64,000 bases of DNA from assembly GCA_019752335.1 (NCBI GenBank), contig JAIEMJ010000024.1, forward strand, positions 62,001 through 126,000, read 5' to 3'. The position numbers were made by a program, and so were the translations under genes. Positions 1 to 8,421 of this stretch are shown here, in pieces (position 1 is the first letter of the stretch; each line of letters opens with the position of its first letter). Below the pieces are notes generated by a model that was not told where the DNA came from, made no database searches, and saw nothing but the letters and a program-made list of their open reading frames with translations. Source of the stretch: Bryobacteraceae bacterium. GTDB taxonomy: Bacteria; Acidobacteriota; Terriglobia; Bryobacterales; Bryobacteraceae.

Positions 1-2
1 GC

Positions 3-395
3 AAGCGCCGCCTCCGCCAGATCGACAGCCGCATTCGCTTTCTCGCCAAGCGTATCGAAGCCGCGGAAGTGGTGGACCCGGAAGCTCCCCGCCGGGGGGC
101 GGCGGCGGAACGGGTCTTCTTTGGCGCGACGGTCCTCTATGCCAACGCCGCGGGCGTCGAGCGCACGGTAAGCATCGTGGGCACCGACGAGGTGGATCTC
201 GACCGCAACCACTTCAGTTGGGTGTCGCCGCTGGGGCGCGCGCTCATGAAGTCGGCCGAGGGCGACTCCGTCGTGCTCCAGGCGCCGGGCGGCGCCGAAG
301 AGCTCACTGTGCTGGAAGTACGCTACGAACGCATTCCGGTGGAGCCGTTCCGTGAACCCCTCGGCGCCGAGTCCACGCGTAAGCTGAGGACATGA
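3..395 (+). CDS. greB: Transcription elongation factor GreB-like, C-terminal part (5' truncated by window edge)
   Basis: The reading frame is open from the first bases of the window, so the N-terminus lies outside it; 130 residues are visible. Gre factors bind the RNA polymerase secondary channel and stimulate cleavage of backtracked transcripts. What is seen is the end of the N-terminal coiled coil (KRRLRQIDSRIRFLAKRIE) followed by the FKBP-like C-terminal domain with the family signatures VFFGATV, IVGTDEVD and SWVSPLGRALM. The last is typical of GreA/GreB. I prefer GreB because of the arginine-rich coiled-coil region and the D-x-x-x-x-x-F/ISWVSP spacing, but GreA cannot be excluded without the missing tip of the coiled coil. 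Confidence 0.85.
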   Translation, partial: KRRLRQIDSRIRFLAKRIEAAEVVDPEAPRRGAAAERVFFGATVLYANAAGVERTVSIVGTDEVDLDRNHFSWVSPLGRALMKSAEGDSVVLQAPGGAEELTVLEVRYERIPVEPFREPLGAESTRKLRT

Positions 396-470
396 GGCTC
401 GCCCGTGGCCTCTTCTGGTCCGCGCCGCCGATTCCCTGCACGTTCCGGAGGTGATCGTCATCATTGGTAT

Positions 471-923
471 ATGCGAATCTTGCTGGCAATAGTAGCGGCG
501 TTTCTTTGTGGCTGCGCGAGTTGGAAGACTCACTACGAAGCCAGATCGCCTGACGGGAAGACCAAAGTTAGCTTGTTGAGAGAGAAACCGCTGCTCCCGG
601 CTCCGGACGTACGGGTGAAGGTCCTGGTGGAACGCGATGGCCGCACCGTTACGGTGGCGACGAGAGGTGACTGTTGGCCAGAATTCACGCATGTTGCCTG
701 GTCCGGGCAGGTCTTTTCTTTAGTGATGGATGGAGCCGTGTGCGGCGGATTGACTATCGCTTACGATGTCGAGGCCGGCCGGGCAGTCGACTTCGAACGA
801 ACGCGTCCGTGGTTGGCGGCGTCGCTCATGAAGAAGTTCGAGATCGGAGAACTGGCCTTGCGGCCGTACGGCGGAGACCCCATCCGTTGGGCGCTGCGGC
901 AGGAAGTGTCTCCTTCCCGTTGA
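471..923 (+). CDS. Small predicted lipoprotein, function unknown
   Basis: The product is 150 residues from the ATG at 471. The frame is open further upstream, but only from this ATG does it begin with a signal peptide: MRI, a hydrophobic run, then L-C-G-C as a likely lipobox with Cys15 as the lipidated residue. The rest is a soluble beta-rich sequence with no family I recognise; two further cysteines (in RGDCW and AVCGG) could form a disulfide outside the cytoplasm. A GGAGG lies about 20 bases upstream, rather far. It stands alone between greB and an SDR gene in the same direction. The envelope location is inferred from the lipobox only. Confidence 0.6.
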   Translation: MRILLAIVAAFLCGCASWKTHYEARSPDGKTKVSLLREKPLLPAPDVRVKVLVERDGRTVTVATRGDCWPEFTHVAWSGQVFSLVMDGAVCGGLTIAYDVEAGRAVDFERTRPWLAASLMKKFEIGELALRPYGGDPIRWALRQEVSPSR

Positions 924-1031
924 ATTGGCGGGATTGCCTCCCGTAGAAGTAGTCGCTTGAAGGGCCGCATCCCCACGCCCCCCGCGATCTGTACGAAAAT
1001 CGAGGATCCGGAGGATGGAAACAAACCCAGC

Positions 1032-1895
1032 ATGATTCGGGTTCTCGTCGCGGGCGCTACCGGCGCCCTGGGCCAACATGTCGTACGTGAACTGGATAGC
1101 CGCGGACTCACCGTTCGCGCCCTCTGCCGCGTCCGCGAACGCGCCGCCAGCTTACCCATTCGCACCGAAATCGCCCTCGGCGACGCCTTGCGCCCGCGCA
1201 CGCTGGGCGGCGTGCTCAGCGACGTCGATGTCGTCTTCTCCTGCCTCGGACAAAGCCTCAGCCCGAGGAGGCTCGGCTTCCGCGCGCCCGGCTACTTCGA
1301 CGTCGACGTCCCCGCGAATCTCACTCTGCTGCGGCGCGCCGTCCGGGCCGGTGTCCGCCGTTTCATCTATGTCTCCGCCTGCCAGGCCAGCCGCTTCCCG
1401 GACATCGACTACCTGGCGGCCCACGCCCAAGTCGCCCAGGCGGTGCGGGAATCCGGGCTCGAATACGGCATCCTTGAACCCGCGCCGTTCTTTTCGCAAT
1501 TCCATGCACTGGTGCATCAGGCCCGCGACCGGCGGCTGATGCAGTTTGGTCCCAGCACGGCGCGCACCAATCCGATCGCCGAAGAGGATCTCGCCTTCGT
1601 CTGCGCGGACCTGGTTGAAAGCGCGCGCTCCCATGTGGTCCCGGTCGGAGGGCCCGAGATCTTCACGCGCCGCGAGATTCTGGAGGAGGCCTGCGCGGCG
1701 GCCCGCGTTCCGGCGCGCGTACAGCGCATGCCCACCTGGGTGCTCGATACCGGCGGCTGGGCCTGCCGCGCTTTCGCGCCGCGCCTGGCCCAACTCGCCG
1801 AATATCACAGTCTGCAATGCCGTGAGGACTTCATCGCTCCCCCGCGCGGCGCCCGCCGCCTTTCCGAATACCTCCGCGACCTCCCAGCCATCTAA
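1032..1895 (+). CDS. Atypical short-chain dehydrogenase, NAD(P)-binding NmrA-like protein
   Basis: The product is 287 residues. The Rossmann nucleotide-binding motif GATGALG is at residues 8-14 of the ATG at 1032, which is why that start is preferred over an in-frame TTG at 957 that would put a non-conserved tail before the beta strand. Later features fit the NAD(P)-binding 10 or NmrA-like group: VDVVFSCLGQSL, VRRFIYVSAC and GLEYGILEPAPFF. The classical YxxxK pair of true SDR enzymes is not evident (YLAAHAQ stands in its place), so it may be a sensor or an atypical isomerase or reductase. It is followed 13 bases later by a thioredoxin-like gene on the same strand. Confidence 0.8.
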   Translation: MIRVLVAGATGALGQHVVRELDSRGLTVRALCRVRERAASLPIRTEIALGDALRPRTLGGVLSDVDVVFSCLGQSLSPRRLGFRAPGYFDVDVPANLTLLRRAVRAGVRRFIYVSACQASRFPDIDYLAAHAQVAQAVRESGLEYGILEPAPFFSQFHALVHQARDRRLMQFGPSTARTNPIAEEDLAFVCADLVESARSHVVPVGGPEIFTRREILEEACAAARVPARVQRMPTWVLDTGGWACRAFAPRLAQLAEYHSLQCREDFIAPPRGARRLSEYLRDLPAI

Positions 1896-1908
1896 ACGCC
1901 TGCGCATA

Positions 1909-2415
1909 ATGAGAGTGATGCGCTTTCTCGTATTTCTTCTTTCGCTCTCTGCCTTGTTGGCCCAGGCTCCGGCGCCGCGGCGCGCCCCGAGCTTTCAATT
2001 GCCCGACCAGAACGGCCAATTCCATGACCTGCTCGATTACCGGGGCCGCGTTGTCGTGCTCGAAATCATGAAGACCTCCTGCCCGCACTGCAAGGCCTTC
2101 ACCGCGGTCCTCGAACAGTTGAAGGCCAAGTACGCCGGCAAAGTGGCCGTACTGGCCATCGTCAATCAACCCGAAACCCAGCAAACCATGCAGACCTACG
2201 TCTCCGAAACCAAGACCACCTCGCCCCTGCTGTTCGACATGGGGCAAGTGGCTTACTCCTACGTGCGCTCCGGCCGCATTGACCTGCCGCGCGTCTATGT
2301 GATCGACGCCCAGGGCATGATCCGCGCCGACGTCAGCTACAGCGACGCCACCAAACCCTTCTTCGAGAAGGGTGGTGTGATCACCGAGGTTGAGAAACTC
2401 ATCAATAAGAAGTGA
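1909..2415 (+). CDS. TlpA/ResA-type thioredoxin-fold protein, exported
   Basis: The product is 168 residues. A signal peptide (residues 1-20, ending LLAQA) is followed by an AhpC/TSA-Redoxin fold: APSFQLPDQNGQFHDLLDYRG, then the active-site C58-P-H-C61 and the cis-proline loop DLPRVYVID. Such proteins act as disulfide reductants or oxidases outside the cytoplasm. CPHC is the oxidising-type dipeptide found in DsbA, although the fold signature is TlpA-like. ATG at 1909 and at 1918 are both possible. Its stop codon overlaps the GTG start of the next gene by four bases (GTGA), so the two are translationally coupled and probably act in the same compartment. Confidence 0.85.
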   Translation: MRVMRFLVFLLSLSALLAQAPAPRRAPSFQLPDQNGQFHDLLDYRGRVVVLEIMKTSCPHCKAFTAVLEQLKAKYAGKVAVLAIVNQPETQQTMQTYVSETKTTSPLLFDMGQVAYSYVRSGRIDLPRVYVIDAQGMIRADVSYSDATKPFFEKGGVITEVEKLINKK

Positions 2416-3656
2416 AGGCCCTGGCCCCAAGTCGCTTGCTCGCCGGCCTGCTGTGGCTGTCCTCGCTGCTCGCCTTCGACGACCTCCACAGCGCCGTCCG
2501 CGCGGGTGACGTAGAGCGGGTCCGCGCGCTCCTGCTCAGTGGCGCTTCCGTGAACGCCCGCGACTCACTGGGTGGTACCGCCTTGCACGACGCCGCCTGG
2601 GCCGGCGACCTCGAAATGGCCGACCTCCTCCTGGACGCCCACGCCGACCCCAATGCCGCGCATAGCGAAGGCGGCTCTTCCCCGCTCCACTACGCCATCC
2701 TCACGAACCACTTCGCCGTCGCGCGCCGCTTGCTCGAGCGCGGGGCCAACCCCCGGCAGCGCTATCGCTCCGGCTCCACCGCTCTTCACCTCGCCGCCAG
2801 TCGCGGTCATACCGATCTGGCCGCGTTGCTGTTGGACCGTGGCGTCCCCGTGAACCTGACCGACAACGCTGGATCCACGCCGCTCGACGAAGCCGCCTGG
2901 CGCGGGCACGCCGACACCGTCCGGCTATTGCTGAAGCGTGGGGCGAACCCAAAGGTGAGCAGCGCGGCCACGGGCTCGACACCCTTGCACGAAGCCGCGG
3001 TGAAGGGCCACTACGACGTAGTCCTGTTGCTGCTCGAAGCCGGAGCTGATCTGCATGCCAAGGACCTCTCCGGGTCCACGCCGCTTGACGAAGCCATCCA
3101 CCATCAACATACGCGCGTGGTGGATCTGCTGATCCGCCGCGGGGCGAAGATCGCCGGCAGCACGGGCAGCGAAGGTCTCAAGCAAATGGAGCAGGCCGTC
3201 CTGCGCGGCCAACCCGAGATCGTCACCTTGCTGCTAGACCGCGGCGCGAACGCGAGCGCGCGCACCGCCAACGGCAGCACCTTGCTGCACGACGCCGCCC
3301 TGAAGGGCCACCGCGACATCGCCGTGCTCCTGCTGGATCACGGCGCCCACGCGAACTGCCTGAACAGCGCCGGCGCCACCCCCTTGCACGACGCCGCCCT
3401 GGCGGGCCAGGTGAGTACCGCCACTTTACTGCTCGATCGTCGCGCCACGGTGGATGCGCTCGACCATGACGGCGCCACGCCGCTGCACCTGGCAGCCAGT
3501 TGGGGGCGGCTCGGGGTAGTGGAACTCCTGCTCGCCCGCGGCGCCGACCCGAAACGCAAGAACCGGGCTGGCCATACGCCGCTCGACCTGGCCGTGACGG
3601 CGAACCAAGCCGAAGTGATCGCCCGTCTAACCGCTTCTCCCGGGGAAAAGCCTTAG
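2412..3656 (+). CDS. Secreted ankyrin-repeat protein (12 repeats)
   Basis: The product is 414 residues and begins at a GTG inside the stop of the thioredoxin gene. A short signal peptide (LLAGLLWLSSLLA) is followed almost to the end by about twelve 33-residue ankyrin repeats with the TPLHxAA...G(H/D)...V..LLL.RGA pattern; repeat 8 (LKQMEQAVLRGQ) and the last are the most degenerate. Ankyrin solenoids bind proteins; no catalytic domain is present. Coupling to a periplasmic thioredoxin suggests that this is a periplasmic scaffold or inhibitor, as reported for ankyrin proteins paired with redox enzymes in other bacteria; that role is an inference. Confidence 0.9.
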   Translation: MKALAPSRLLAGLLWLSSLLAFDDLHSAVRAGDVERVRALLLSGASVNARDSLGGTALHDAAWAGDLEMADLLLDAHADPNAAHSEGGSSPLHYAILTNHFAVARRLLERGANPRQRYRSGSTALHLAASRGHTDLAALLLDRGVPVNLTDNAGSTPLDEAAWRGHADTVRLLLKRGANPKVSSAATGSTPLHEAAVKGHYDVVLLLLEAGADLHAKDLSGSTPLDEAIHHQHTRVVDLLIRRGAKIAGSTGSEGLKQMEQAVLRGQPEIVTLLLDRGANASARTANGSTLLHDAALKGHRDIAVLLLDHGAHANCLNSAGATPLHDAALAGQVSTATLLLDRRATVDALDHDGATPLHLAASWGRLGVVELLLARGADPKRKNRAGHTPLDLAVTANQAEVIARLTASPGEKP

Positions 3657-3785
3657 GCGCGGGGACCCAAAGCCCCGTAATACCCCCACCGGATGTAGTT
3701 GGGGGTAGCGTACCTTAGTCTCATTCCCCCAGTTTGTGTGTCCCCAGCCTAAAGACTTGACCTTAGCAATCCGATATGGGAAATA
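3657..3785. promoter_or_regulatory. Intergenic region with an 8-bp inverted repeat upstream of the sensor kinase
   Basis: Between the ankyrin and kinase genes lies TACCCCCA (3681-3688), an 11-base spacer and TGGGGGTA (3700-3707), a perfect inverted repeat, followed by CGTACCTTAGTCTCA and another CCCCC run. A weak stem CGGGG/CCCCG precedes it and could be a terminator remnant for the ankyrin gene. The symmetry and the location just upstream of a two-component operon suggest an operator, perhaps autoregulatory for the NarL-type regulator encoded 1.9 kb downstream. No clear -35/-10 pair is visible. Confidence 0.35.
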
Positions 3786-5534
3786 GTGCGAGGTTCCAAC
3801 TTAGTCGCGATGCGTTCCACATCCCCGGTGCTGGCGGATGCGGCCCATGTCCTTACCGATCAGCTTCTGGCGCAGTTACAAAAGATGGCCAAGGCCCTGT
3901 CGGGGCAGATCGAAGGGCTGGAGTTACAGTATCTTGACCTGCTGGAGCGCGCCAACCACGACGCCAAGCAACGGCGGGCGCTGGCTTTCATTACTTTGGG
4001 CGCGGCGTTGCAATTTGTCCAGGCGAAGGGTGAGCGTCCCTTGTTTGCTTTTCTCGAACAAGTGGAATATAACGGACGCCGCTTAGCCAAACTCAATTTA
4101 CATCCCAGCCTGGTCATGAAGGCGCTGGCCGAGTATGATCACTTACTCGAGAAGGCTTTGGGGGCCAACGCCTCCGGCTATCGTTGGGCGCGCGAGCAGA
4201 TTCATTTCTGCGTCGTACTTACGTTGAATAACTCCTACTTCCATGTGCGGGAGGCGGAAACCACGGCGCACTCGGAGTTGTTTCACATTGAAATTGAATC
4301 GCGGAGTCTGAAGGACTTACTCGGCGGCTCCATGCGCGTCTTGGCCAATTACTGCCGCGCGGACATCGCCGAGGTTTATCTGTTCGACGAAGCGAACGAG
4401 CGTTGGATGCCGCAGATGAATCCGGCTGGCGTGCCGGTGAAGCCTGCTACCAAGCACCGCAAGTTGCTGGCCCAACCCTTCTGCGCCCTCACGACCTCGC
4501 CCGCCCAGTTACAAGCAGTGGTACTGGATTCCGCTTGGCAGGGCCGCTACGAGACCTGCTGGTCGATGCCGTTGGTAAACGGACGCCGCCTGGCCGGCGT
4601 GATGCAGTTTGGCTTCGAAAAATCCTATGAGTGGCTGCCGCGCGAACAGGACTTACTCGCCTTAGTGGCCGAACGCTGCCTGCTGGGCGCCGAAAAAGTA
4701 AAACTGATGCAGGACCTGGCGGAAAGCGAAGAACAGGTGCGCCAGCTTGCTTCGCGCATGTTGCAGGTGGAAGAAGTGGAACGCCGCCGCATCAGCCGCG
4801 AGTTACATGACGAAACCGGCCAATCGATGCTGTGTATCCGCTTACAACTGGAGATGGCCGAGAAAGCGCTCGAGAACGCCAGGACACCCGCGGAAATCAG
4901 CAACGCGATCTTGAAGATCAAGGATGTCCGCGAAATGACCGAGACGACGATTCTCGAAATCCGCCGTCTGATCGCCGCGCTGAGTCCGGCAGTGTTGGAG
5001 CAACTCGGGCTCGCCCCCGGTTTGCGCCAACTCGCGAGCCGCTTCCAGCGCGCGCATGGCGCCCAGATCTACTTACGCACCGGCCGGCTGGGCCCGGTGC
5101 CAAAGCAAACCGAGAGCATCGTCTACCGGCTGGTGCAGGAATGCATCAATAACATTGGCAAACATTCTCATGCGGAAAACGTAAATATTTCCGTACAATC
5201 CGCCGATCAACTCTTACAACTGAGTGTGGAAGATGACGGCGTTGGTTTTTGCGTAGAGGATGCGTTCAACAAACGCGAATCCTATGGATTGGCAGGTCTC
5301 CGCGAACGCGTGGCCCTGCTTGGTGGGGTGTGTATCGTGGAGAGCCGCCCGCGCGTGCCGGCCAAGGCAAGTCCGGGAACCAAAACTCCGAAGCGGCGAG
5401 CGCTGGATCCGCATGACTTGTGGAACTCAAGCGTCAGCGGTACCCGGATCCGGATCGAAATTCCGATTCCGCAAGACCGGCCTGAACCGGCGCCCGCGCG
5501 CCGCGCCGCCGAGTTAGCTTGGCAAGCCAGTTAG
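3786..5534 (+). CDS. NarL-type sensor histidine kinase with GAF-like domain
   Basis: The product is 582 residues with no membrane segment, so it is a cytoplasmic kinase. Residues about 15-125 are an alpha-helical domain I do not recognise, about 160-310 resembles a GAF domain, and a HisKA_3 dimerisation domain follows with the phospho-accepting His341 in RRRISRELHDETGQ. The HATPase_c domain has the N box (ECINNIGKHSHAENV, near 455) and G1 box (EDDGVGF, near 482), with LAGLRERVALLGG at the end. GTG at 3786 or ATG at 3810 may be the start. Leucine TTA codons are common here (six in about the first 125 codons) but absent from the regulator gene downstream. Its partner is the response regulator 36 bases downstream. 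Confidence 0.92.
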   Translation: MRGSNLVAMRSTSPVLADAAHVLTDQLLAQLQKMAKALSGQIEGLELQYLDLLERANHDAKQRRALAFITLGAALQFVQAKGERPLFAFLEQVEYNGRRLAKLNLHPSLVMKALAEYDHLLEKALGANASGYRWAREQIHFCVVLTLNNSYFHVREAETTAHSELFHIEIESRSLKDLLGGSMRVLANYCRADIAEVYLFDEANERWMPQMNPAGVPVKPATKHRKLLAQPFCALTTSPAQLQAVVLDSAWQGRYETCWSMPLVNGRRLAGVMQFGFEKSYEWLPREQDLLALVAERCLLGAEKVKLMQDLAESEEQVRQLASRMLQVEEVERRRISRELHDETGQSMLCIRLQLEMAEKALENARTPAEISNAILKIKDVREMTETTILEIRRLIAALSPAVLEQLGLAPGLRQLASRFQRAHGAQIYLRTGRLGPVPKQTESIVYRLVQECINNIGKHSHAENVNISVQSADQLLQLSVEDDGVGFCVEDAFNKRESYGLAGLRERVALLGGVCIVESRPRVPAKASPGTKTPKRRALDPHDLWNSSVSGTRIRIEIPIPQDRPEPAPARRAAELAWQAS

Positions 5535-5570
5535 TCTAGGCCCGAATTCAGAAAGAGAGATTAGAAACAG

Positions 5571-6236
5571 ATGGCCAAAATTCGAATCCTACTCGCGGAC
5601 GATCATACTCTGTTCCGCCAAGGTATCAAGACACTCATCAACGCCGAAGCGGACATGGAGATTGTCGGCGAGGCCGCCAATGGCGGCGACGCCGTCGATA
5701 AGGCCGCCGAGGCTCGCCCGGACCTCGTTCTGATGGACATCGGCATGCCCGGCCTGTCCAGCTTCGAGGCCACTCGCCAAATCAAGAAGAACCGCCCCGA
5801 AACCAAGGTGCTCCTGCTCACCATGTACGACGACGAAGACTACCTCGTCGAAGGCATGGAGGTCGGCGCCAGCGGCTACGTGCTCAAGGATAGCCCTTCC
5901 CAGCAACTCGTCGCCGCCATCCGCGACATCTGCCGCGGCGGCAGCTACCTCAGCCCCCGCATGCTCTCGCAACTCGTCGATGACTTCCGCACCCGCATCA
6001 AGAGCGCCAACCGCCTCCCCCGCTTCGCCACGCTCACCACGCGCGAACGCGAAGTGCTGAAGCTCCTCGCCGAAGGCAATTCCGTGAAGGAGATCGCCTG
6101 CGACTTGAACCTCAGCGTCAAAACCGTCGAGGCCCACAAGTTCAACCTGATGCGCAAACTGGACATTCACAACAAAGCCCAACTCGTCCAGTACGCCATT
6201 CAGAAGAAGATCATCAAGATCCCGAACCTCGTTTAG
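5571..6236 (+). CDS. NarL/FixJ-family response regulator
   Basis: The product is 221 residues. The receiver domain (1-120) has the acidic pair D10-D11, the phosphoacceptor D56 in LVLMDIGMP and the conserved lysine in YVLKDS. A linker follows, then a LuxR-type helix-turn-helix (about 155-215) beginning LTTREREVLKLLAEG and continuing VKTVEAHKFNLMRKL. It is the cognate regulator of the kinase just upstream; phosphorylation should control DNA binding. AGAGAG precedes the ATG as a weak ribosome-binding site. Leucines are encoded mainly by CTC, with CTG, CTA and TTG also used and no TTA, in contrast to the kinase. A strong stem-loop follows the stop codon. Confidence 0.95.
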   Translation: MAKIRILLADDHTLFRQGIKTLINAEADMEIVGEAANGGDAVDKAAEARPDLVLMDIGMPGLSSFEATRQIKKNRPETKVLLLTMYDDEDYLVEGMEVGASGYVLKDSPSQQLVAAIRDICRGGSYLSPRMLSQLVDDFRTRIKSANRLPRFATLTTREREVLKLLAEGNSVKEIACDLNLSVKTVEAHKFNLMRKLDIHNKAQLVQYAIQKKIIKIPNLV

Positions 6237-6246
6237 AGACTTCGGC

Positions 6247-6289
6247 AACGCCGGAAAGGGGGCTCTCGGAGGGCCTCCTTTTCGGCGTT
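6247..6289 (+). terminator. Stem-loop after the response-regulator gene
   Basis: AACGCCGGAAAGGGGG pairs with CCTCCTTTTCGGCGTT across a short loop (CTCTCGGAGGG), giving a near-perfect stem of about 15 base pairs starting 10 bases after the stop. There is no T run after it, so it is a plausible transcription terminator or mRNA 3'-end stabiliser rather than a textbook intrinsic terminator. Confidence 0.6.
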
Positions 6290-6304
6290 ACAATCAAGAT
6301 CGAA

Positions 6305-7198
6305 ATGACCCGTCGCCACCTACTCGCCGCTTCCCTCGCCGCCCCCGCCCTCTCTCCGGCCCTCTTTGGCGCGCCCCGCCTCCCCATCAAGAAAGCCGTC
6401 CTGCTTTCCATGCTCCCCCCCGACCTCAGCTTTCAGGACCGCTTTCAGCTCGCCGCTGACTGCGGCTTCGCCCAAGTGGAAGCCTACACCGTCTCTGACC
6501 CTCAAGTGGCCGAAGAAATCAAAAAGGCGTCGGACCTCGCCAAGGTCCCCATCCACTCCGTCATGAATTCGGATCACTGGAAGTTCCCTCTCTCCTCGCC
6601 CGACCCCGAAGTGGTGGCCAAGTGCCGCGCCGGCATGGAAACCAGCATCCGCAACGCTAAGCTCTGGGGCGCCGAGACCGTGCTGCTGGTGCCCGCCGTG
6701 GTGGACGCCAAAACCAGCTACGCCGACGCCTGGAAGCGCTCACAGGCCGAGATCCGCAAAATGATTCCGCTGGCCCAGGAGAGCAAGGTCATCATCGCCG
6801 TGGAGGAGGTCTGGAATAAGTTCCTCACCAGCCCGCTCGAGTTCGCGCGCTACGTGGACGAGTTTAAGAGCCCCTGGGTCCGCGCCTACTTCGACGTCGG
6901 CAATGTGGTCCTCTTCGGCTTCCCGCAGGACTGGATTCGCACGCTCGGCCCCCGCATCGTGAAGGTCCACATCAAGGACTTCCGCTTCAAGCCGACCCCC
7001 ACCTCCGGCGGCAAAAGCGTCGCCGACTTCTGCGCGCTGCGCGAAGGCCAAATCGATTGGCCGGAAGTCTACAAAGCCTTCGCCGAAATCGGCTACCGCG
7101 GCACGGCTACGGTCGAATTGGGCCGTGGCGACAAAGCTTACCTCACCGAAGTCAGCCGCCGCTTCGACGAAATCCTGACGAGTGCTCCGCTTGCTTAA
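6305..7198 (+). CDS. Sugar phosphate isomerase/epimerase-like TIM-barrel protein
   Basis: The product is 297 residues. It starts MTRRHLLAASLAAPALSPALFGAP, a twin-arginine-like or general signal sequence, so it is probably exported. The body is a xylose-isomerase-like TIM barrel (AP endonuclease 2 family): VEEVWN, AYFDVGN, VKVHIKDF and a late TVELGRG carry the acidic and histidine residues that bind the divalent metal in this family. Such proteins act as hydroxypyruvate isomerases or sugar 3-epimerases; the substrate cannot be read here. Secreted versions are abundant in Solibacter-like genomes. Its last 17 bases overlap the start of the aminotransferase gene. Confidence 0.82.
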   Translation: MTRRHLLAASLAAPALSPALFGAPRLPIKKAVLLSMLPPDLSFQDRFQLAADCGFAQVEAYTVSDPQVAEEIKKASDLAKVPIHSVMNSDHWKFPLSSPDPEVVAKCRAGMETSIRNAKLWGAETVLLVPAVVDAKTSYADAWKRSQAEIRKMIPLAQESKVIIAVEEVWNKFLTSPLEFARYVDEFKSPWVRAYFDVGNVVLFGFPQDWIRTLGPRIVKVHIKDFRFKPTPTSGGKSVADFCALREGQIDWPEVYKAFAEIGYRGTATVELGRGDKAYLTEVSRRFDEILTSAPLA

Positions 7199-8387
7199 CC
7201 CGGTCCAGGAAGAGCTGCTCGCGCTCGAAGAGGAGTTCGGCGCCAACAATTACCACCCGCTGCCCATCGTCGTCGCGCAAGCTCAGGGCGTCTGGGTCAC
7301 CGACGTCGCCGGGAAGCGCTACCTCGATTGCCTCAGCGCCTACTCAGCCCTCAACCAAGGCCACGCGCATCCCGTGCTGCTGAAGGCCTTCATGGAACAA
7401 GCCCGCAAAGTCACCCTCACGTCGCGCGCCTTCCATAACGAGCAACTGCCGCACTTCTGCGAGGAACTGGCGGACCTCACCGGCCTGGACGTCGTGCTGC
7501 CGATGAACTCCGGCGCCGAGGCGGTAGAGACGGCCATTAAGGCCGCGCGCCGTTGGGGCTACCAGCGCAAGGGCATTGAGTCCGGGCAAGCCGAAGTGAT
7601 CGTCTGCGAGGGCAACTTCCACGGCCGCACCACCACCATCGTCGGCTTCTCTTCCGAAGCCGGCTACCAGAAGGACTTTGGGCCCTTCACGCCTGGCTTC
7701 GTGCAAGTCCCCTACGGCAATCTCGACGCCCTGCGCGCCGCCATCACGCCGCGCACCTGCGCCTTCCTCGTCGAGCCCATCCAATGCGAAGCGGGGATCA
7801 TCCTGCCGCCGCCCGGTTACCTCGAGGACGCCGCGGCCCTGTGCCGCGAACACAACGTCCTCTTCCTGGCCGACGAAATCCAAACCGGACTCGGCCGCAC
7901 CGGCTCCTGGTTCGCCTGCGAGTACGCCGGCGTCGAGCCGGACATTTACATTCTCGGCAAGGCGCTCTCCGGCGGCTTCTATCCGGTATCCGCCGTCGTG
8001 GGCCGCCGCGAAGTGATGGAGCTCTTCACGCCCGGCAGCCACGGCAGCACCTACGGCGGCAACCCGCTCGGCTGCGCGGTGGCCCGCGCCGCCTTGGACG
8101 TCCTCCGCGAAGAGCGGCTGGTTGAGCGCACCGCCGGACTCGGGGTCACCCTGCTCGAAGCACTCAAGCCGCTCGAAGGCGGGCTCGTCCGCGAAGTCCG
8201 CGGCCGCGGACTGCTCATCGGCATCGAACTCACCGCCCCCGCCCGGCCCTACTGCGAGCGCCTCATGGAGCACGGCGTCCTCTGCAAAGAAACCCACGAC
8301 TTCGTCATCCGCCTCGCTCCACCGCTGGTCATCACCGAGGAAGAGATGCTCTGGATGGTCGCCCAAGTCCGCGCCGTGCTGGGATAG
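7182..8387 (+). CDS. rocD: Ornithine aminotransferase (class III PLP enzyme)
   Basis: The product is 401 residues, the normal length for ornithine delta-aminotransferase, which converts ornithine and 2-oxoglutarate to glutamate semialdehyde and glutamate. Signatures are NYHPLP near the N-terminus, NSGAEAVETAIKAAR, GNFHGRTTT, FLVEPIQCEAGI, LADEIQTGLGRTG and the pyridoxal-phosphate lysine K260 in ILGKALSGG. The GTG start lies inside the end of the preceding gene, the only start that retains the LNPVQEELLALEEEFGANNY N-terminus. In the cell it links arginine catabolism to proline or glutamate; argJ, an arginine-synthesis gene, lies 7 kb away. Confidence 0.93.
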   Translation: MLRLLNPVQEELLALEEEFGANNYHPLPIVVAQAQGVWVTDVAGKRYLDCLSAYSALNQGHAHPVLLKAFMEQARKVTLTSRAFHNEQLPHFCEELADLTGLDVVLPMNSGAEAVETAIKAARRWGYQRKGIESGQAEVIVCEGNFHGRTTTIVGFSSEAGYQKDFGPFTPGFVQVPYGNLDALRAAITPRTCAFLVEPIQCEAGIILPPPGYLEDAAALCREHNVLFLADEIQTGLGRTGSWFACEYAGVEPDIYILGKALSGGFYPVSAVVGRREVMELFTPGSHGSTYGGNPLGCAVARAALDVLREERLVERTAGLGVTLLEALKPLEGGLVREVRGRGLLIGIELTAPARPYCERLMEHGVLCKETHDFVIRLAPPLVITEEEMLWMVAQVRAVLG

Positions 8388-8421
8388 TCCTTTCCGCGCA
8401 CCACGGGCCCGCCCCGTCCTC

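Noticed and set aside
7344-8366. A 340-codon minus-strand frame opposite rocD
   Set aside because: Antisense shadow in GC-rich coding DNA, rich in Ala, Gly and Asp, without motifs.
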